The notes beneath the pieces are model-generated. The model saw only the letters and a program-made list of their open reading frames with translations. It searched no databases and was not told where the DNA came from. DNA of 64,000 nt from Catonia carolina (Eukaryota > Arthropoda > Insecta > Hemiptera > Achilidae), in the NCBI GenBank assembly GCA_035578175.1, contig JAQMRL010000001.1:436070045-436134044 (forward strand), written 5' to 3'. Position numbers and translations under genes: made by a program. Shown one piece after another: positions 1 to 9,127 of this stretch (position 1 is its first letter; the number at the start of each line of letters is the position of its first letter).

Positions 1-533
1 AGTAAGTGCTGCAGAAAAATAAATTGCACGAATAACCAACTACTACCGGTTGAATTTTTTTTGTGAAAATGTTCACGTCAGGTCTCATTAAGGCCGCAAT
101 CTTAAAAAAATATTACCATTAGAGCTCAGCCTCCCCAAGCATTTTAGCATACCTGACTTACAAAAACGCATACCTGAGCATTAAAATTGTAGTAAATGAG
201 GCGCTTTTCAAAACATCGTTGGAGCCATGTTTGATAAAATTGCAAATAAGTGAAAAAATTGCACAAATTAACTGCTACTTCCGGTTTTCCTTTTTTGGTA
301 AAATTGTTCACGTCAGGTTTCTTAGTAGTAACTAAATTAAGTTCCAAGTTTTTTTTTTGTGTTGATATTTTGTTCTTGAGATATTTCGTTCACACACAAA
401 CCAATCGCTAAAAACATGGTTTTTAGGTTCAAGGGGCCCTGAAAACGTGTATTTTCGATTAAAACTTGATTTGGAAAATCGACATAAAAACAATATTTCC
501 TTATCTGTATATTCAAACAGGGCAAGAGAAAGT
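1..533 (+). mobile_element. Family A element, 3' part (copy A1, cut by window start)
   Basis: This is a diverged 3' portion of the ~960-bp non-coding family called A in this annotation. It carries the family's internal blocks (a 'cttccggtt' block, a 'ttcttgagatatt' block, 'caatcgctaaaaacatg') and ends in GGCAAGAGAAAGT followed by AAAA, as the other copies do. The (CA)n tract of younger copies is reduced to a few repeats, so this copy looks old. No coding capacity is visible. Confidence 0.75.
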
Positions 534-537
534 AAAA

Positions 538-1249
538 CGTTTTAACAGAAGGCGTAATCACTTAAAATATTCTGTAAATATCCCGTTTAGACTTCTGGTC
601 GCACAATAGCCTACTGTTTCGTAATGGTCCGGTCAGTTGTATTCACCTTTTAACAATCTTTAAGAAAATATTTATTTTACTGCTAGAGTTTTGATTGATT
701 CTGACACTGCGTCTAATTTGAAGCTTACAATACAGAAACTTTACATTTTAACTCTTATTTGATGTTCTATTAATAAATTAAATTTTGTTTCAGTTGAAAG
801 AATCTCTATTATCCTTTTCGAATGCAACCTCTAGTTTTAGAAATGTTAACGTCGCCATATTTGTCAATACTCACGTTGGTACAGATCATTTTAGTGCAGT
901 TTAATGTTATAGGAAGCGGTAAGAGGAATATCATGAGATTTCATCAGTAAATCCTTGCATATGTATTTCCCTAGACAATTCCATTTCAGACCTCCATTGT
1001 TACACATATCCTTGAGTCAACTGTGACAAATTAAACTTATTTGACTATAGAGCATTGTAACAGTATATCGGTTTTATACTAGTAGATAATTATTCTGTGC
1101 AGAATAATACAGTACGTTCTAAAAAAACAATATTTTAAAAAGGCAAATCTGTTGCAAAGAGCAACCACCATGCGACTTTAAAATCAAGATTTATTATTCT
1201 GTTCGATCTAAGTAATATTCAAACTGAGGTGTGGAAAATATTTTTAAGT
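538..1249. other. AT-rich sequence, nothing recognised
   Basis: About 700 bp with no coding, tRNA-like or terminal-repeat signal that I can recognise. It lies between two family A copies. Confidence 0.5.
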
Positions 1250-1312
1250 TTCTTTCTTCTTTTTCTTACTATCAAGGATAAGGCATAACCCTGTTCCGAA
1301 CTCACAAACCAT
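1250..1312 (-). mobile_element. LINE 3' tail fragment
   Basis: Read on the minus strand, this short piece has the block 'ttcggaacaggg', then 'atgcctta', then an AAG-rich tail. The same order occurs at the 3' ends of the LINE pieces at 1880-1925 and 50135-50195. It is probably a truncated 3' end of the same LINE group. It is short, so confidence is modest. Confidence 0.45.
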
Positions 1313-1428
1313 CCTGTACTTTTAAATCCTGTTTAATTTTAAATCACCGCGTATATAACTGGAATATAAAATGTTACTTTAAAAATTTTGGACGTATAAT
1401 TACAAATGGATAATTGAACATAAAAAAT

Positions 1429-2594
1429 CTTGTGTGAAACACTCACACAACTTTCTCTTGCCAGTGCAAATAATTAACAATAAACCTAACATTAGTAATA
1501 AAACATTAGAAATAAACAAAAAACTAACCTCAATAAACATAGCCTAATTTAATCATATAATGAAAGACGCAAAATGAAAATCAACCTCAGTTTAGCTTAA
1601 AACTACGGAAAATCGCTCTTTCACACTAAACTAGGCACTGTACAAAAAAATGCTATAACTAAAAGTTGTAGATCTCTTAATTTTCTATAAATTTTATAAT
1701 ATATAGAGATATAGGCAGGCCACGGAAAAGGTGGCAATGATTATTACCATAAGGATAAAAAAAACAAATGTTATAAGATTGAATTAAATTTATCATTGAT
1801 AATATTAATCAAACTGAATTACATATTTAATATTGAGGGAACTGTTTTCTAAAATTATTAATATAAGCTGAATGTGAGTCGGAACAGGCCATGGCCTAAT
1901 CCCTGTTTGAAAGAAGAAGAAGAAGATTTTATAATATACACTTTTGTCGTAAAATGCATACTAAAGCCGAAATCTTAAAAAAATCGATTTTCACACGTTT
2001 TCGTGAGAAAAAACAGAAAATCGTTAATTACCGATAAACTAAGCGTTATACAGAAAAATGTTTGAAATAAAACATGTAAAATTTTAAATTCTCTACAACT
2101 TTTGTTATACAAATTTTTGCGCTAAAATGCATATTAAAGATGTAATCTAAAAAAAAAGTATTTTTTTAGGTAAAAACAGCCTCACCGAGAATTTCAGCAA
2201 ACATGGCGCCTACCCTATCTTGTAGATCATAAAAAAATTAGTAAACCAGACGATTTTTAATAAAATCATAGAACCAGTTTTTGAGAAATTCGCAGAAAAG
2301 TGAAAAATGACACGAATAAACTACTACTTTCGGTTGACCGATTTTGATGAAAATGTTCGTGTCCGGTAGTGGTATGCAACTTGAGTTTTAAGTTTTAAGT
2401 TCGTACGATGTTCCGTTCTTGAGATATTCTGTTCATACACAGGACACACACACTCACACAGATCAATCGCTAAAAACATGTTTTTGGGGTTCAGGAGGTC
2501 TGAAAACGTGTAGATCCGGTAAAAACTCGATTTCAAAAAATTGACTTTAAAACAATACTTTCCTTCGTATACATTCATATAGGCAAGAGAAAGT
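1429..2594 (+). mobile_element. Family A element, complete (copy A2, carries a LINE insertion)
   Basis: Complete copy from CTTGTGTGAAACACTCACAC to GGCAAGAGAAAGT. The sequence AAAAAAT stands immediately before it (1422-1428) and immediately after it (2595-2601), a likely target-site duplication. Near the ends are inverted ACTTTCTCTTGCC and GGCAAGAGAAAGT. A 222-bp LINE tail (1704-1925) with its own duplication interrupts it; without that insert the copy is about 930 bp. No open frame is shared between copies, so the family is non-autonomous or structural. Confidence 0.85.
1704..1925 (+). mobile_element. 5'-truncated LINE insertion with 13-bp target duplication
   Basis: The piece is flanked by the 13-bp direct repeat ATTTTATAATATA (1691-1703 and 1926-1938), which is single-copy in other family A members. 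It ends in an (AAG)n tail preceded by a 'cggaacaggcc...taatccctg' block, matching the 3' end of the LINE at 49.7-50.2 kb. It is therefore a target-primed, heavily 5'-truncated LINE 3' UTR nested in family A copy A2. No coding sequence is retained. Confidence 0.85.
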
Positions 2595-2601
2595 AAAAAA
2601 T

Positions 2602-3047
2602 TGAAAACCAGATTTATGAAATCTGAATAATTATGTCTAAAGAGAAGTTTTATTGCAACCTATAGTTTATAATTATTACAATTTCCCATCGGTTGGTTTC
2701 CATGTTCAATGAATAATGCATTTATACTAAACAAACAATCAGGAATACCTTCAGGCTTTTTGGAAACTAGCAAGTTATAGTTTAGTTCCAAACAAGCAAC
2801 TTTACCAAGAAAAGTACTACATTACAGTTAATATCCGGAAAATGTATTCTGAATTAAATTCTCCTTATTAAATTATGTAATCAAACTAAATTTATTGTTG
2901 TTTTTTGATTAATTCTTTTTTTTGCGTTTTGAAAATATGTAAGGACAACTAGCAAACTGATCAGTGGGCGATAAATTAAAACAAAGTGACGTTGATGGCT
3001 AATCGAATTGAATTTCGAATTTAGCTTAATGCTTTTTTTGAGTAAAT
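2602..3047. other. AT-rich sequence, nothing recognised
   Basis: About 450 bp between a family A copy and the mariner relic. No recognisable gene or repeat. Confidence 0.5.
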
Positions 3048-3290
3048 ACGAGGTGTGGCTATTAAATAACGAGACTGACATTGTAAAAAATTTACTTTAA
3101 TTTTATACATAATCACTTATTGTCATTTTCAATATACATTCCTCCTCTATCCCTACAACACTCCATGCGAATTTTCCATTGTTGTAAACAGTGCAGGAAG
3201 TCATCTTCTGTCAGCTTCTTCAGGACACGTGCCGCTTTCTCTTTTACAGCTTCCACGGACTGAAATCTTGTCTTTTAATGCAGATTTCAC
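3048..3290 (-). pseudogene. mariner transposase C-terminus and terminal repeat (relic)
   Basis: On the minus strand this reads as the C-terminal end of a mariner transposase: an FPKVKSAL-like segment, then EAVKEKAARVLKKLTEDDF, a CLQQWKIRMECC segment, a stop, and a likely inverted repeat beginning TACGAGGTGTGGCTATTAAA at 3048. Family knowledge: insect mariners end in 'LQQWK.R..RC...GGEY.E'. The catalytic part is missing or rearranged, because the DETW segment next to it lies on the opposite strand (3298-3372). The stretch 3165-3407 recurs at 4511-5707. Confidence 0.7.
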
Positions 3291-3297
3291 CTTAGGA

Positions 3298-3374
3298 AAC
3301 AGGTAGAAGATAATAACGTGTGATGAAACGTGGTTTTTTACTTATAATCCGGAAACGAATAATTCTAAAAAAAT
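3298..3374 (+). pseudogene. mariner transposase catalytic segment (relic) with empty family A site
   Basis: The plus strand encodes a segment like IITCDETWFFTYNPET, the mariner catalytic block around the second aspartate (DETW...DPET/NPET). It stands head-to-head with the C-terminal piece at 3048-3290, so the element was inverted or recombined. Its end, at 3367-3380, reads CTAAAAAAATAGTCG and is the uninterrupted version of the site that carries family A copy A3 in the second copy. Confidence 0.7.
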
Positions 3375-3529
3375 AGTCGTTTGTATCCGTTAGATAACAC
3401 CTGGGAGAAGTTAATCATTTAAATTTCCATCTCTTACTTCTAAAAAGTTGATACAGTTTAAAAAATAATAAATATTACATCCGTACATTTCCAAAGAACG
3501 GTATTTCTGAAAATCGGTATTGAAGGTTT

Positions 3530-3890
3530 TTTTCCGAATCACAACAACGACGAACTATTGAATTATTACCATATTTTGCGTGACCTACCAATATGTCTCC
3601 TCTCTTCCAGTGTGTATCACAAAACTTTGAGGTGGATTCATCCCTCAGGCATTCTCTATACGTGCTCTCTCTATCGATTTCATTATTCTGCAGTCTTCCC
3701 ACTAAGGTTGTAAACATGCAGTTCCGTTCTTATGTCATCATTTCTTAGTTGGTCTCTAACGTTGCAACCCTTCATTTTTTTCAGGAGGCGCATCTCATTT
3801 TTTAGTTGGTCTCTAACATTGCAACCCTTACCTCTTTGCAGGAAGAGGTCTGGTAATGATCCACGACTCACTTCCCAAGAGTAAGATTGG
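3530..3890 (-). pseudogene. LINE reverse transcriptase C-terminal remnant
   Basis: Minus-strand frames give pieces of the C-terminal region common to many insect LINEs: LLLGSESWIITR (compare LLYGSE.W), EMRLLKKMKGCNVRD, RNDDIRTELHVYNLSGK, REHV.RMPE and a GRSRKIW segment (compare GRPRKRW). Stops and shifts break the frame. A block containing KGCNVRDQL(K/R)N occurs twice in tandem (about 3745-3830), so part of the gene was duplicated before or after it died. Neither the active-site FADD nor the endonuclease is present. Confidence 0.7.
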
Positions 3891-4510
3891 GGTAGCCTTC
3901 ACCTTGTAAAATTATATCTGAGTTTCGCTTCTTGCTTTCCTGTCTAGGCTTCTTCTAATATTGCCGCACAATGCTTGGAATTAGCCAACTTTCTTCTTTA
4001 CATCCAAATCTTGACCAAATGGATGTCACAACCTAAATAATTGCGTTGTGATACTCGTTAGAGTACCACATAATCTATCTCAATTTTAGAACTGTTAGGA
4101 TATTTGAAAGTAAATACCATAGCTTTGACTTTTTTACAAAAATTTTGAAATTATATTTTTTGCATAATTCATTTAAAATACACCAATCTCTGAAGCTAAT
4201 CCTCGCTCTCTTGCACAATCCAAAATTCATCTGGAAACAGTAAAGCGTTTATTTTTTCTAGTGATATCTAGAATAATAAAATATGGAGTTAAACCGGAAA
4301 AACCAGTAAAACTGTTTATCCAATTTACTTCTCTGAAGTTAGTGAGGTTAGTGATAAGCCCGCATGAAGTGCTGTACCGATTAACAACTTATCACTTGAA
4401 AATTATTAATAAGAAGGAATTTACAAATTTTTATTTTATTGTTTTCTTATTTAGTTTAAAAATAATAAAACATGTTCTTAGTTATTTTCCTATCAACGTA
4501 TTGATCATTC
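3891..4510. other. AT-rich sequence, nothing recognised
   Basis: About 600 bp between LINE and mariner relics. The small open frame near 4261-4629 runs into the mariner relic and has no independent support. Confidence 0.45.
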
Positions 4511-4708
4511 AATTGTTGGAAACAGTGCTGGAAGTCATCTTCTGTCAGCTTCTTCAGGACACGTGCCGCTTTCTCTTTTACAGCTTCCACGGACTGAAAT
4601 CTTGTCTTTTAATACAGATTTCACCTTAGGAAACAGGTGGAAGATAATAACGTGTGATGAAACGTGGTTTCTTACTTATAATCCAGAAACGAATAATTCT
4701 AAAAAAAT
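4511..4708. pseudogene. Second copy of the rearranged mariner relic, left part
   Basis: This repeats 3165-3374 with few differences, in the same order and with the same internal inversion: C-terminal mariner sequence on the minus strand (4511-4630), then the DETWFLTYNPET catalytic piece on the plus strand (4634-4708). It is interrupted at AAAAAT by family A copy A3 and continues at 5675-5707. Either a local duplication occurred or this chimera is itself a dispersed repeat. Confidence 0.75.
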
Positions 4709-5493
4709 CTGGTGTGAAACACTCACACAACTTTCTCTTGCCAATGCAAATAATTAACAATAAACCTAACATTAGTATTAAAACATTAGAAATGAACAAA
4801 AACTAACCTCAAAAACATAACCTTATTTTAATCATGAGTGAATGACGCAAAATGACAATCGAACTCAGTTTGGCTTAAAAATACGGAAAATCACGCTTTC
4901 ACGCTAAACTAGGCTCTGCAGAGAAAAACGCTCTAAACAAAAGTTGTAGATCTTTTAGTTTTCTATAAATTTAATTATATACACTTTTGTCGTAAAATGC
5001 ATAATAAGACCGAAATGTTAAAAAAATCGATTTTTCTCACGTTTTCGTGAGAAAAAAAAACAGAAAATCGCAAATTACCGCTAAACTAAGCGTTATACAA
5101 AAAAATGTTTGAAACAAAAGTTGTAGGTTTTTAAATTCTCTACAACTTTTATTATATAAGTTTTTGCGCTAAAATTTATATTAAAGCCGTAATCTTAAAA
5201 AAACAACGTTTTTACATGAAAACAGCCTCACCGAGAATTTCAGCAAACATGGCGCCTGCCCTATCTTGTAGAGAATAAAAAATTGAGTAAAATAGGCGAT
5301 TTTAAAAAAAATCGTAGGACCAGTTTTTGAGAAAATCGCAAAAAACTGAAAATTTATACGAATAAACTACTACTTCCGGTTGACCGATTTTGATGAAAAT
5401 GTTCGTGTCGCGTCCGGTAGTGGTATGTAACTTAAGTTTCAAGTTTCCAGTTCGTACGATGTTCCATTCTTGAGATATTCTGTTCACACACAG

Positions 5494-5527
<34 letters not shown>

Positions 5528-5668
5528 ACACACAGACCAATCGCTAAAAACATGTTTTTTGGGTTCAGGGGGTCTGAAAACGTATAGATCCGGTGAAAAC
5601 TCGATTTCGAAAAATCGACATGAAAACAATACTTTCCTTCCTATATATTCATATAGGCAAGAGAAAGT
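4709..5668 (+). mobile_element. Family A element, complete, boundaries proven by empty site (copy A3)
   Basis: A 960-bp copy starting CTGGTGTGAAACACTCACAC and ending GGCAAGAGAAAGT. The flanks 4703-4708 and 5669-5674 are both AAAAAT. The paralogous empty site at 3369-3374 has a single AAAAAT, so insertion made a ~6-bp duplication and the ends are fixed. Near-terminal inverted repeats are ACTTTCTCTTGCC and GGCAAGAGAAAGT, but the 5' end carries about 20 extra bases containing an imperfect palindrome (GTGTGAAACACTCACAC). There is a (CA)n tract at about 5486-5535 and no open frame. Confidence 0.92.
5486..5535. repeat. (CA)n microsatellite inside family A
   Basis: A near-pure CA repeat at the same internal position as in copies A4, A5, A7 and A8. 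Length varies between copies. Valine/cysteine-rich open frames here are products of the repeat and are not genes. Confidence 0.95.
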
Positions 5669-5674
5669 AAAAAT

Positions 5675-5707
5675 AGTCGTTTGTATCCGTTAGATAACAC
5701 CTAGGAG
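5675..5707. pseudogene. Second copy of the mariner relic, right part
   Basis: This continues the duplicated relic after family A: AGTCGTTTGTATCCGTTAGA and 'taacacct.ggag' match 3375-3407. Similarity ends just after that point. Confidence 0.8.
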
Positions 5708-5846
5708 TTTAGTGACTACTGTGTACCATATAATGTGGGCTTAAAAGCGTAATAGGCCTAAATTTGAGTTCTTAACCGGGAACCGAACCCGGGACCTTTT
5801 GCTTTGAAGTCCAGCACGCTTACCATTACACAACGGAGGTGATCAA
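5708..5846 (-). mobile_element. SINE-III, tRNA-derived (copy 1)
   Basis: On the minus strand the head resembles a tRNA: an A-box-like GTGTAATGGTAAGCG, an anticodon-arm region containing CAAAGCAAAAGG, and a B-box GGTTCGGTTCC inside a paired CCGGG/CCCGG arm. The body that follows is related to that at 28.16-28.29 kb, including a 'gactact' block. The acceptor arm is not closed and a tail follows, so it is read as a SINE and not a working tRNA gene. Confidence 0.65.
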
Positions 5847-5849
5847 AAT

Positions 5850-7340
5850 AAATTTTTAGTCAGATGGTTGTACAATGTAACGAAATATAGTATTATTTAT
5901 ATAGTATTTTCTTTAAATACAGCATTGTTTTTTTAGAAGGTTCTTTTATTGGTACATGGAAAATCATTTCTTTTTGTTACTTTCTAATTGATAAAGCAAA
6001 ACGTATGAATTTCAAAAAATTTATTTTAAAATTTACCAATTGTAAATTAATTTTTCCCATTAACCTTGATTACTAATTTACTATTTTTTACTTTTAGTTT
6101 TGAAGCATATAAATTCGAAGTAATTAACACAAAATGTTTATCGATTATTCAGTATTTGAGATAATTAACAGCGAAACACAATCTGGTGTTTTTGTTGTAA
6201 TACAATGTTTAAAACATTAATATTTAAATATACTTTTTATAAACTTGTTGTAATTAAATCTTGTTAAACGTTTTTATTTGAAAAAAAAAACAGTAAAAAC
6301 GATCGAGTTTCGTCAAGTTCCAAAGAGGATTAAAATTAAAACAAATGAGACTATATACGCTAAACCCAGATTAGAGTACGCAATCCGTCGGAAATTACAC
6401 AATACTGCGCTGAATTGGGATGACTGCGCTGATATGAGTTCCTGGATTGAATTGTTTCCAAAATAGCCTCGATTTGTTACACAACACAAGATAGAATAAT
6501 CTACAGTATTTTGATGTCCAGAATCCTCGTTTATTAGGAATTCCTGTAGGCGAACACATTGTGAAACTTCATAAAATCTATTCGAAATTGTTTTTATAGT
6601 AACAGTGAAATTAATTTAACTGGAATAATTTAATCGGTATCATATGCATGTATACAGACAACTAAGTACTTTACTTAAATTTGTACTAATAGTAAAGTTT
6701 TTGGATTAAAACATTTATTATTATGAAATATTATTTAAATAAATATTAATGAACAATATTATTTATTAAAATTATTAGTTTCAATTGAACCTAAATTTTT
6801 ACTCACTCACTTATTTAAATTATTTTGTAAAAATTGAAAAACCTCAAACATTAAAAGAATCTATAGAATAATTTAATTATTTTTATTTAAATGGGCTATT
6901 ACCATCAAGAACTGATCAATATTTAGTACAAAACGATAACATTATTTTTAACGAACTTGAACAATATTTATATGTATCAAGACTCTAATAATCCAGAGTT
7001 CATTGGGAAAGTTTTGCTGTTTTACTACAGTGTTAAAAATAAAATATAAAACTTTGTTTTTAAAGCCTAGATTTTATGGAAAATTATACGTAGAAAATAG
7101 TTGAATAGGAACGTAATAAATTGAAAATACATGAATAGTATAAGTTTTGAATAGGGTCATAACTTTTCAAAATACCTTATTAGTTAATAATTATTACTAA
7201 TTATCATTAGTAGGAGCGACTTTTCTTCATTTTTTCAACTTCTGTGTATTAATCTTTCTGCATATATTGTAGGTCTATATTTTGAACTAATAGATTTTTA
7301 TGACGTACTTTAACAGAATTTGTTTTATTGTCATTTATTC
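5850..7340. other. AT-rich region with one short open stretch
   Basis: About 1.5 kb without a recognised repeat. A plus-strand open stretch at 6278-6466 (about 62 codons, ending YAKPRLEYAIRRK...SSWIELFPK) follows an A-rich tract and a CAG that could be a splice acceptor, so it might be a small exon. No domain is recognised, and the evidence is weak. Confidence 0.35.
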
Positions 7341-7374
7341 TACTCATAAAAGACAGGTAAACTGTCATTATTTA

Positions 7375-7376
<2 letters not shown>

Positions 7377-7405
<29 letters not shown>

Positions 7406-7568
7406 GGTTTAACGTCCGACTGTTCTGCAATTACTGCTAATGCAGACGGTGAAGGATGAAATGATTTTTTTGTAACGTATGAAAAGATGCCGTGCCTGAA
7501 TGGGATTCGAACCCAAGACCGCATGATGAGAGGCGAGCACGTTACCAACTGCGCCAATGCGGCCGGCG
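7377..7568 (-). mobile_element. SINE-I, tRNA-derived, with 11-bp target duplication
   Basis: The direct repeat CATTATTTACA flanks it (7366-7376 and 7569-7579) and is single in other SINE-V copies. On the minus strand it starts GGCCGCATTGGCGCAGTTGG (A-box) and has TCATCATGCGG in the anticodon-arm position and B-box GGGTTCGAATCCC. A ~100-nt body ends ...GGACGTTAAACC and a poly(A) of about 25. The head looks somewhat like an elongator tRNA-Met, but I cannot confirm the parent tRNA. Confidence 0.9.
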
Positions 7569-7750
7569 CATTATTTACACTCAATCTGTTCGTTGTAGGG
7601 CTAAAATAAATAGTTCTGTTTCTTATCACATGGCCAGCCAATTAAATGACCGAATCATTTAAGAACAGAAGAGGTAGAGGTGCAAAAGACACTGATCAGG
7701 GTTATCTCCTCTGAAAGTGAAAGTGCTAACTAAAAGTGAAAGTGAAAGAA

Positions 7751-7969
7751 AGTGCTAACCCATAAAATTTCCAGCATGTTTTTTCTTAAATATTCTGTAA
7801 AAATAAAATGTTTAGCACGTTTTAAACAGGATGCTACATTTACGATCTTAAGAACCTATACTAACAGAAAACACAAATGTTTAACAAAAAATTCCAAAAC
7901 ATGGTTTGTAGATTTGAGTAAACTTTTAAAACAACATTGCGTAAAATTATGTTGATGTGGGTTAGCACT
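7751..7969. mobile_element. Short MITE-like insertion with 12-bp inverted ends
   Basis: The 219-bp insert has ends AGTGCTAACCCA and TGGGTTAGCACT and sits inside SINE-V copy 1. The left flank holds an extra 'gtgaaagtgctaac' motif that overlaps the terminal repeat, so the exact target site is unclear. The interior has no coding capacity. Confidence 0.6.
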
Positions 7970-8172
7970 GTCTTCTCCCGACCCCTTCAATTGAAGATGT
8001 CATTTGCAGAGTGGAAAATATGTGCTTTGCAGAGGGCCTGGCATGCTGATAAGCGTACTTTTCCACTCAGTGAGGAAAGCAAAAGTAAACCACCTCACTC
8101 CTCGTTTTACTTGGTAAAACTTCTACAGGTTTAAACCAGCCTTTCGGGTGATGACCTAAACAACAAAGAACA

Positions 8173-8690
8173 ACAGTAATTTATTAATGTTCAGTATGAA
8201 TGTCCGCTGTTGTATTCTCAGTTTTATTGTATGGTTTGGAGACTTCAACGTTGAACGACAATGAGATAAAAAGATTTTAGGTCTTCGAAATGTGGTATTT
8301 TAGGCGATTAGTCCGTATACCATGGACCGATAGAGAAGAACACGTAAGTTTTGGAAAGCTAAATAAAAGAATGGAAGTTATGAATAGTGTTAAACGTCTA
8401 AAACTGGTGTATCGCCTCTTTGACGAGAGGAAAAAATAATAGAACGGTCCAAAATATAATGCACGGAAGATAGAGGGAAAGTGCGGTCCAAGTTGAAAAA
8501 GAACATTATGGTTAAGGATTTTCGGGACTGGTTTGGTGTGAGTTCGGTAACGTTTATCGTCGAGCAGTTGATAAACTCAAATGATAGAAACCAATATTCT
8601 CAGAGAATAAACCACCTGAAGAAGAAGTACGATGAGATATTTAATTTATTTGGTAAAGTTAAATTATTTTAAACGATTTGTGAAACATTG
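8173..8690 (+). pseudogene. LINE C-terminal remnant
   Basis: The plus strand shows, across shifts and stops, the familiar C-terminus of an insect LINE: SVLLYGLETSTLN, FEMWYFRRLVRIPWTDREEH, LNKRMEVMNSVKRLKLVY, an IEGKCGPS-like segment and FRDWFGVSSVTFIVEQLI. Family knowledge: such ends follow the RT domain and read 'LLYG.E.WTL...FEMW.YRRMLRI.WTD...KR.KL.YLGH...RDWFG.SS..LFR.AV'. The catalytic region is absent and the copy is 5'-truncated. Confidence 0.8.
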
Positions 8691-9032
8691 GTATTTAAGG
8701 CATTATACAGCCTTTAATATTTACTAAACTTGCATGGTTTAAAAATTTTTGATCGTGCAAAATCAAGTAACTTAAGAAAATTCACCCCTGCTTATCTTAC
8801 TAAATACTTGTAGGCCTACCGTATTTAAATTATAAGGGCTGAAATTTTTTAAACTTCGGTTTAGGCTACTTGATTTTGCTCTGTCAAAAAGTTTTAAACC
8901 AGGCATTCACGTGGACATTAAGAAGATTTTGTAGACAGTACCTTTAGGTTAATATTTTTTATTTTAACTAAAGATTTACAAAGAATCTCTCAATTTATAG
9001 AGGTTAAGTTAAGAGTTCACGAAAAAATGTTT
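8691..9032. other. AT-rich sequence, nothing recognised
   Basis: About 340 bp between a LINE remnant and the palindrome. It contains a TAGGCCTA octamer at 8811. Confidence 0.5.
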
Positions 9033-9114
9033 AAATGTTATGATGATTTTAAGCGAATTTTTGATCAAAATATTAATTTTGATCAAAAATTCGCTTAAAA
9101 TCATCATAACATTT
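9033..9114. repeat. Perfect palindrome: 38-bp arms, 6-bp spacer
   Basis: The left arm (9033-9070) and right arm (9077-9114) are exact reverse complements and are separated by TATTAA. The arms contain GTTATGATGATTTTAAGCGA. The structure could extrude as a cruciform or form a long RNA hairpin. It ends 9 bp before the TTAA target site of the piggyBac-like element. No other copy of the arm is seen in the window. Confidence 0.97.
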
Positions 9115-9127
9115 TATTTAATTTTAA

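Larger units (their letters stand above)
7341..8172 (+). mobile_element. SINE-V copy 1, interrupted by a SINE and a MITE-like piece
   Basis: The parts are 7341-7376, 7569-7750 and 7970-8172. Together they follow the SINE-V order: 'ataa.agacagg' start, 'cattatttacactcaatctgtt', 'gttctgtttcttatcacatgg', 'gtcatttgcagagtggaaaa', 'cactcagtgagga', the hairpin TTTTACTTGGTAAAA and an AACAACA tail. Two insertions separate the parts: a tRNA-derived SINE (7377-7568) and a 219-bp piece with inverted ends (7751-7969). Confidence 0.8.

Noticed and set aside
5302..5629. Valine/cysteine-rich open frames as secreted peptides
   Set aside because: They are translations of the CA/TG microsatellite in family A.
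9033..9114. Palindrome as a transcription terminator
   Set aside because: This is eukaryotic sequence with no gene upstream, and the arms are far longer than any terminator; no U-tract logic applies.
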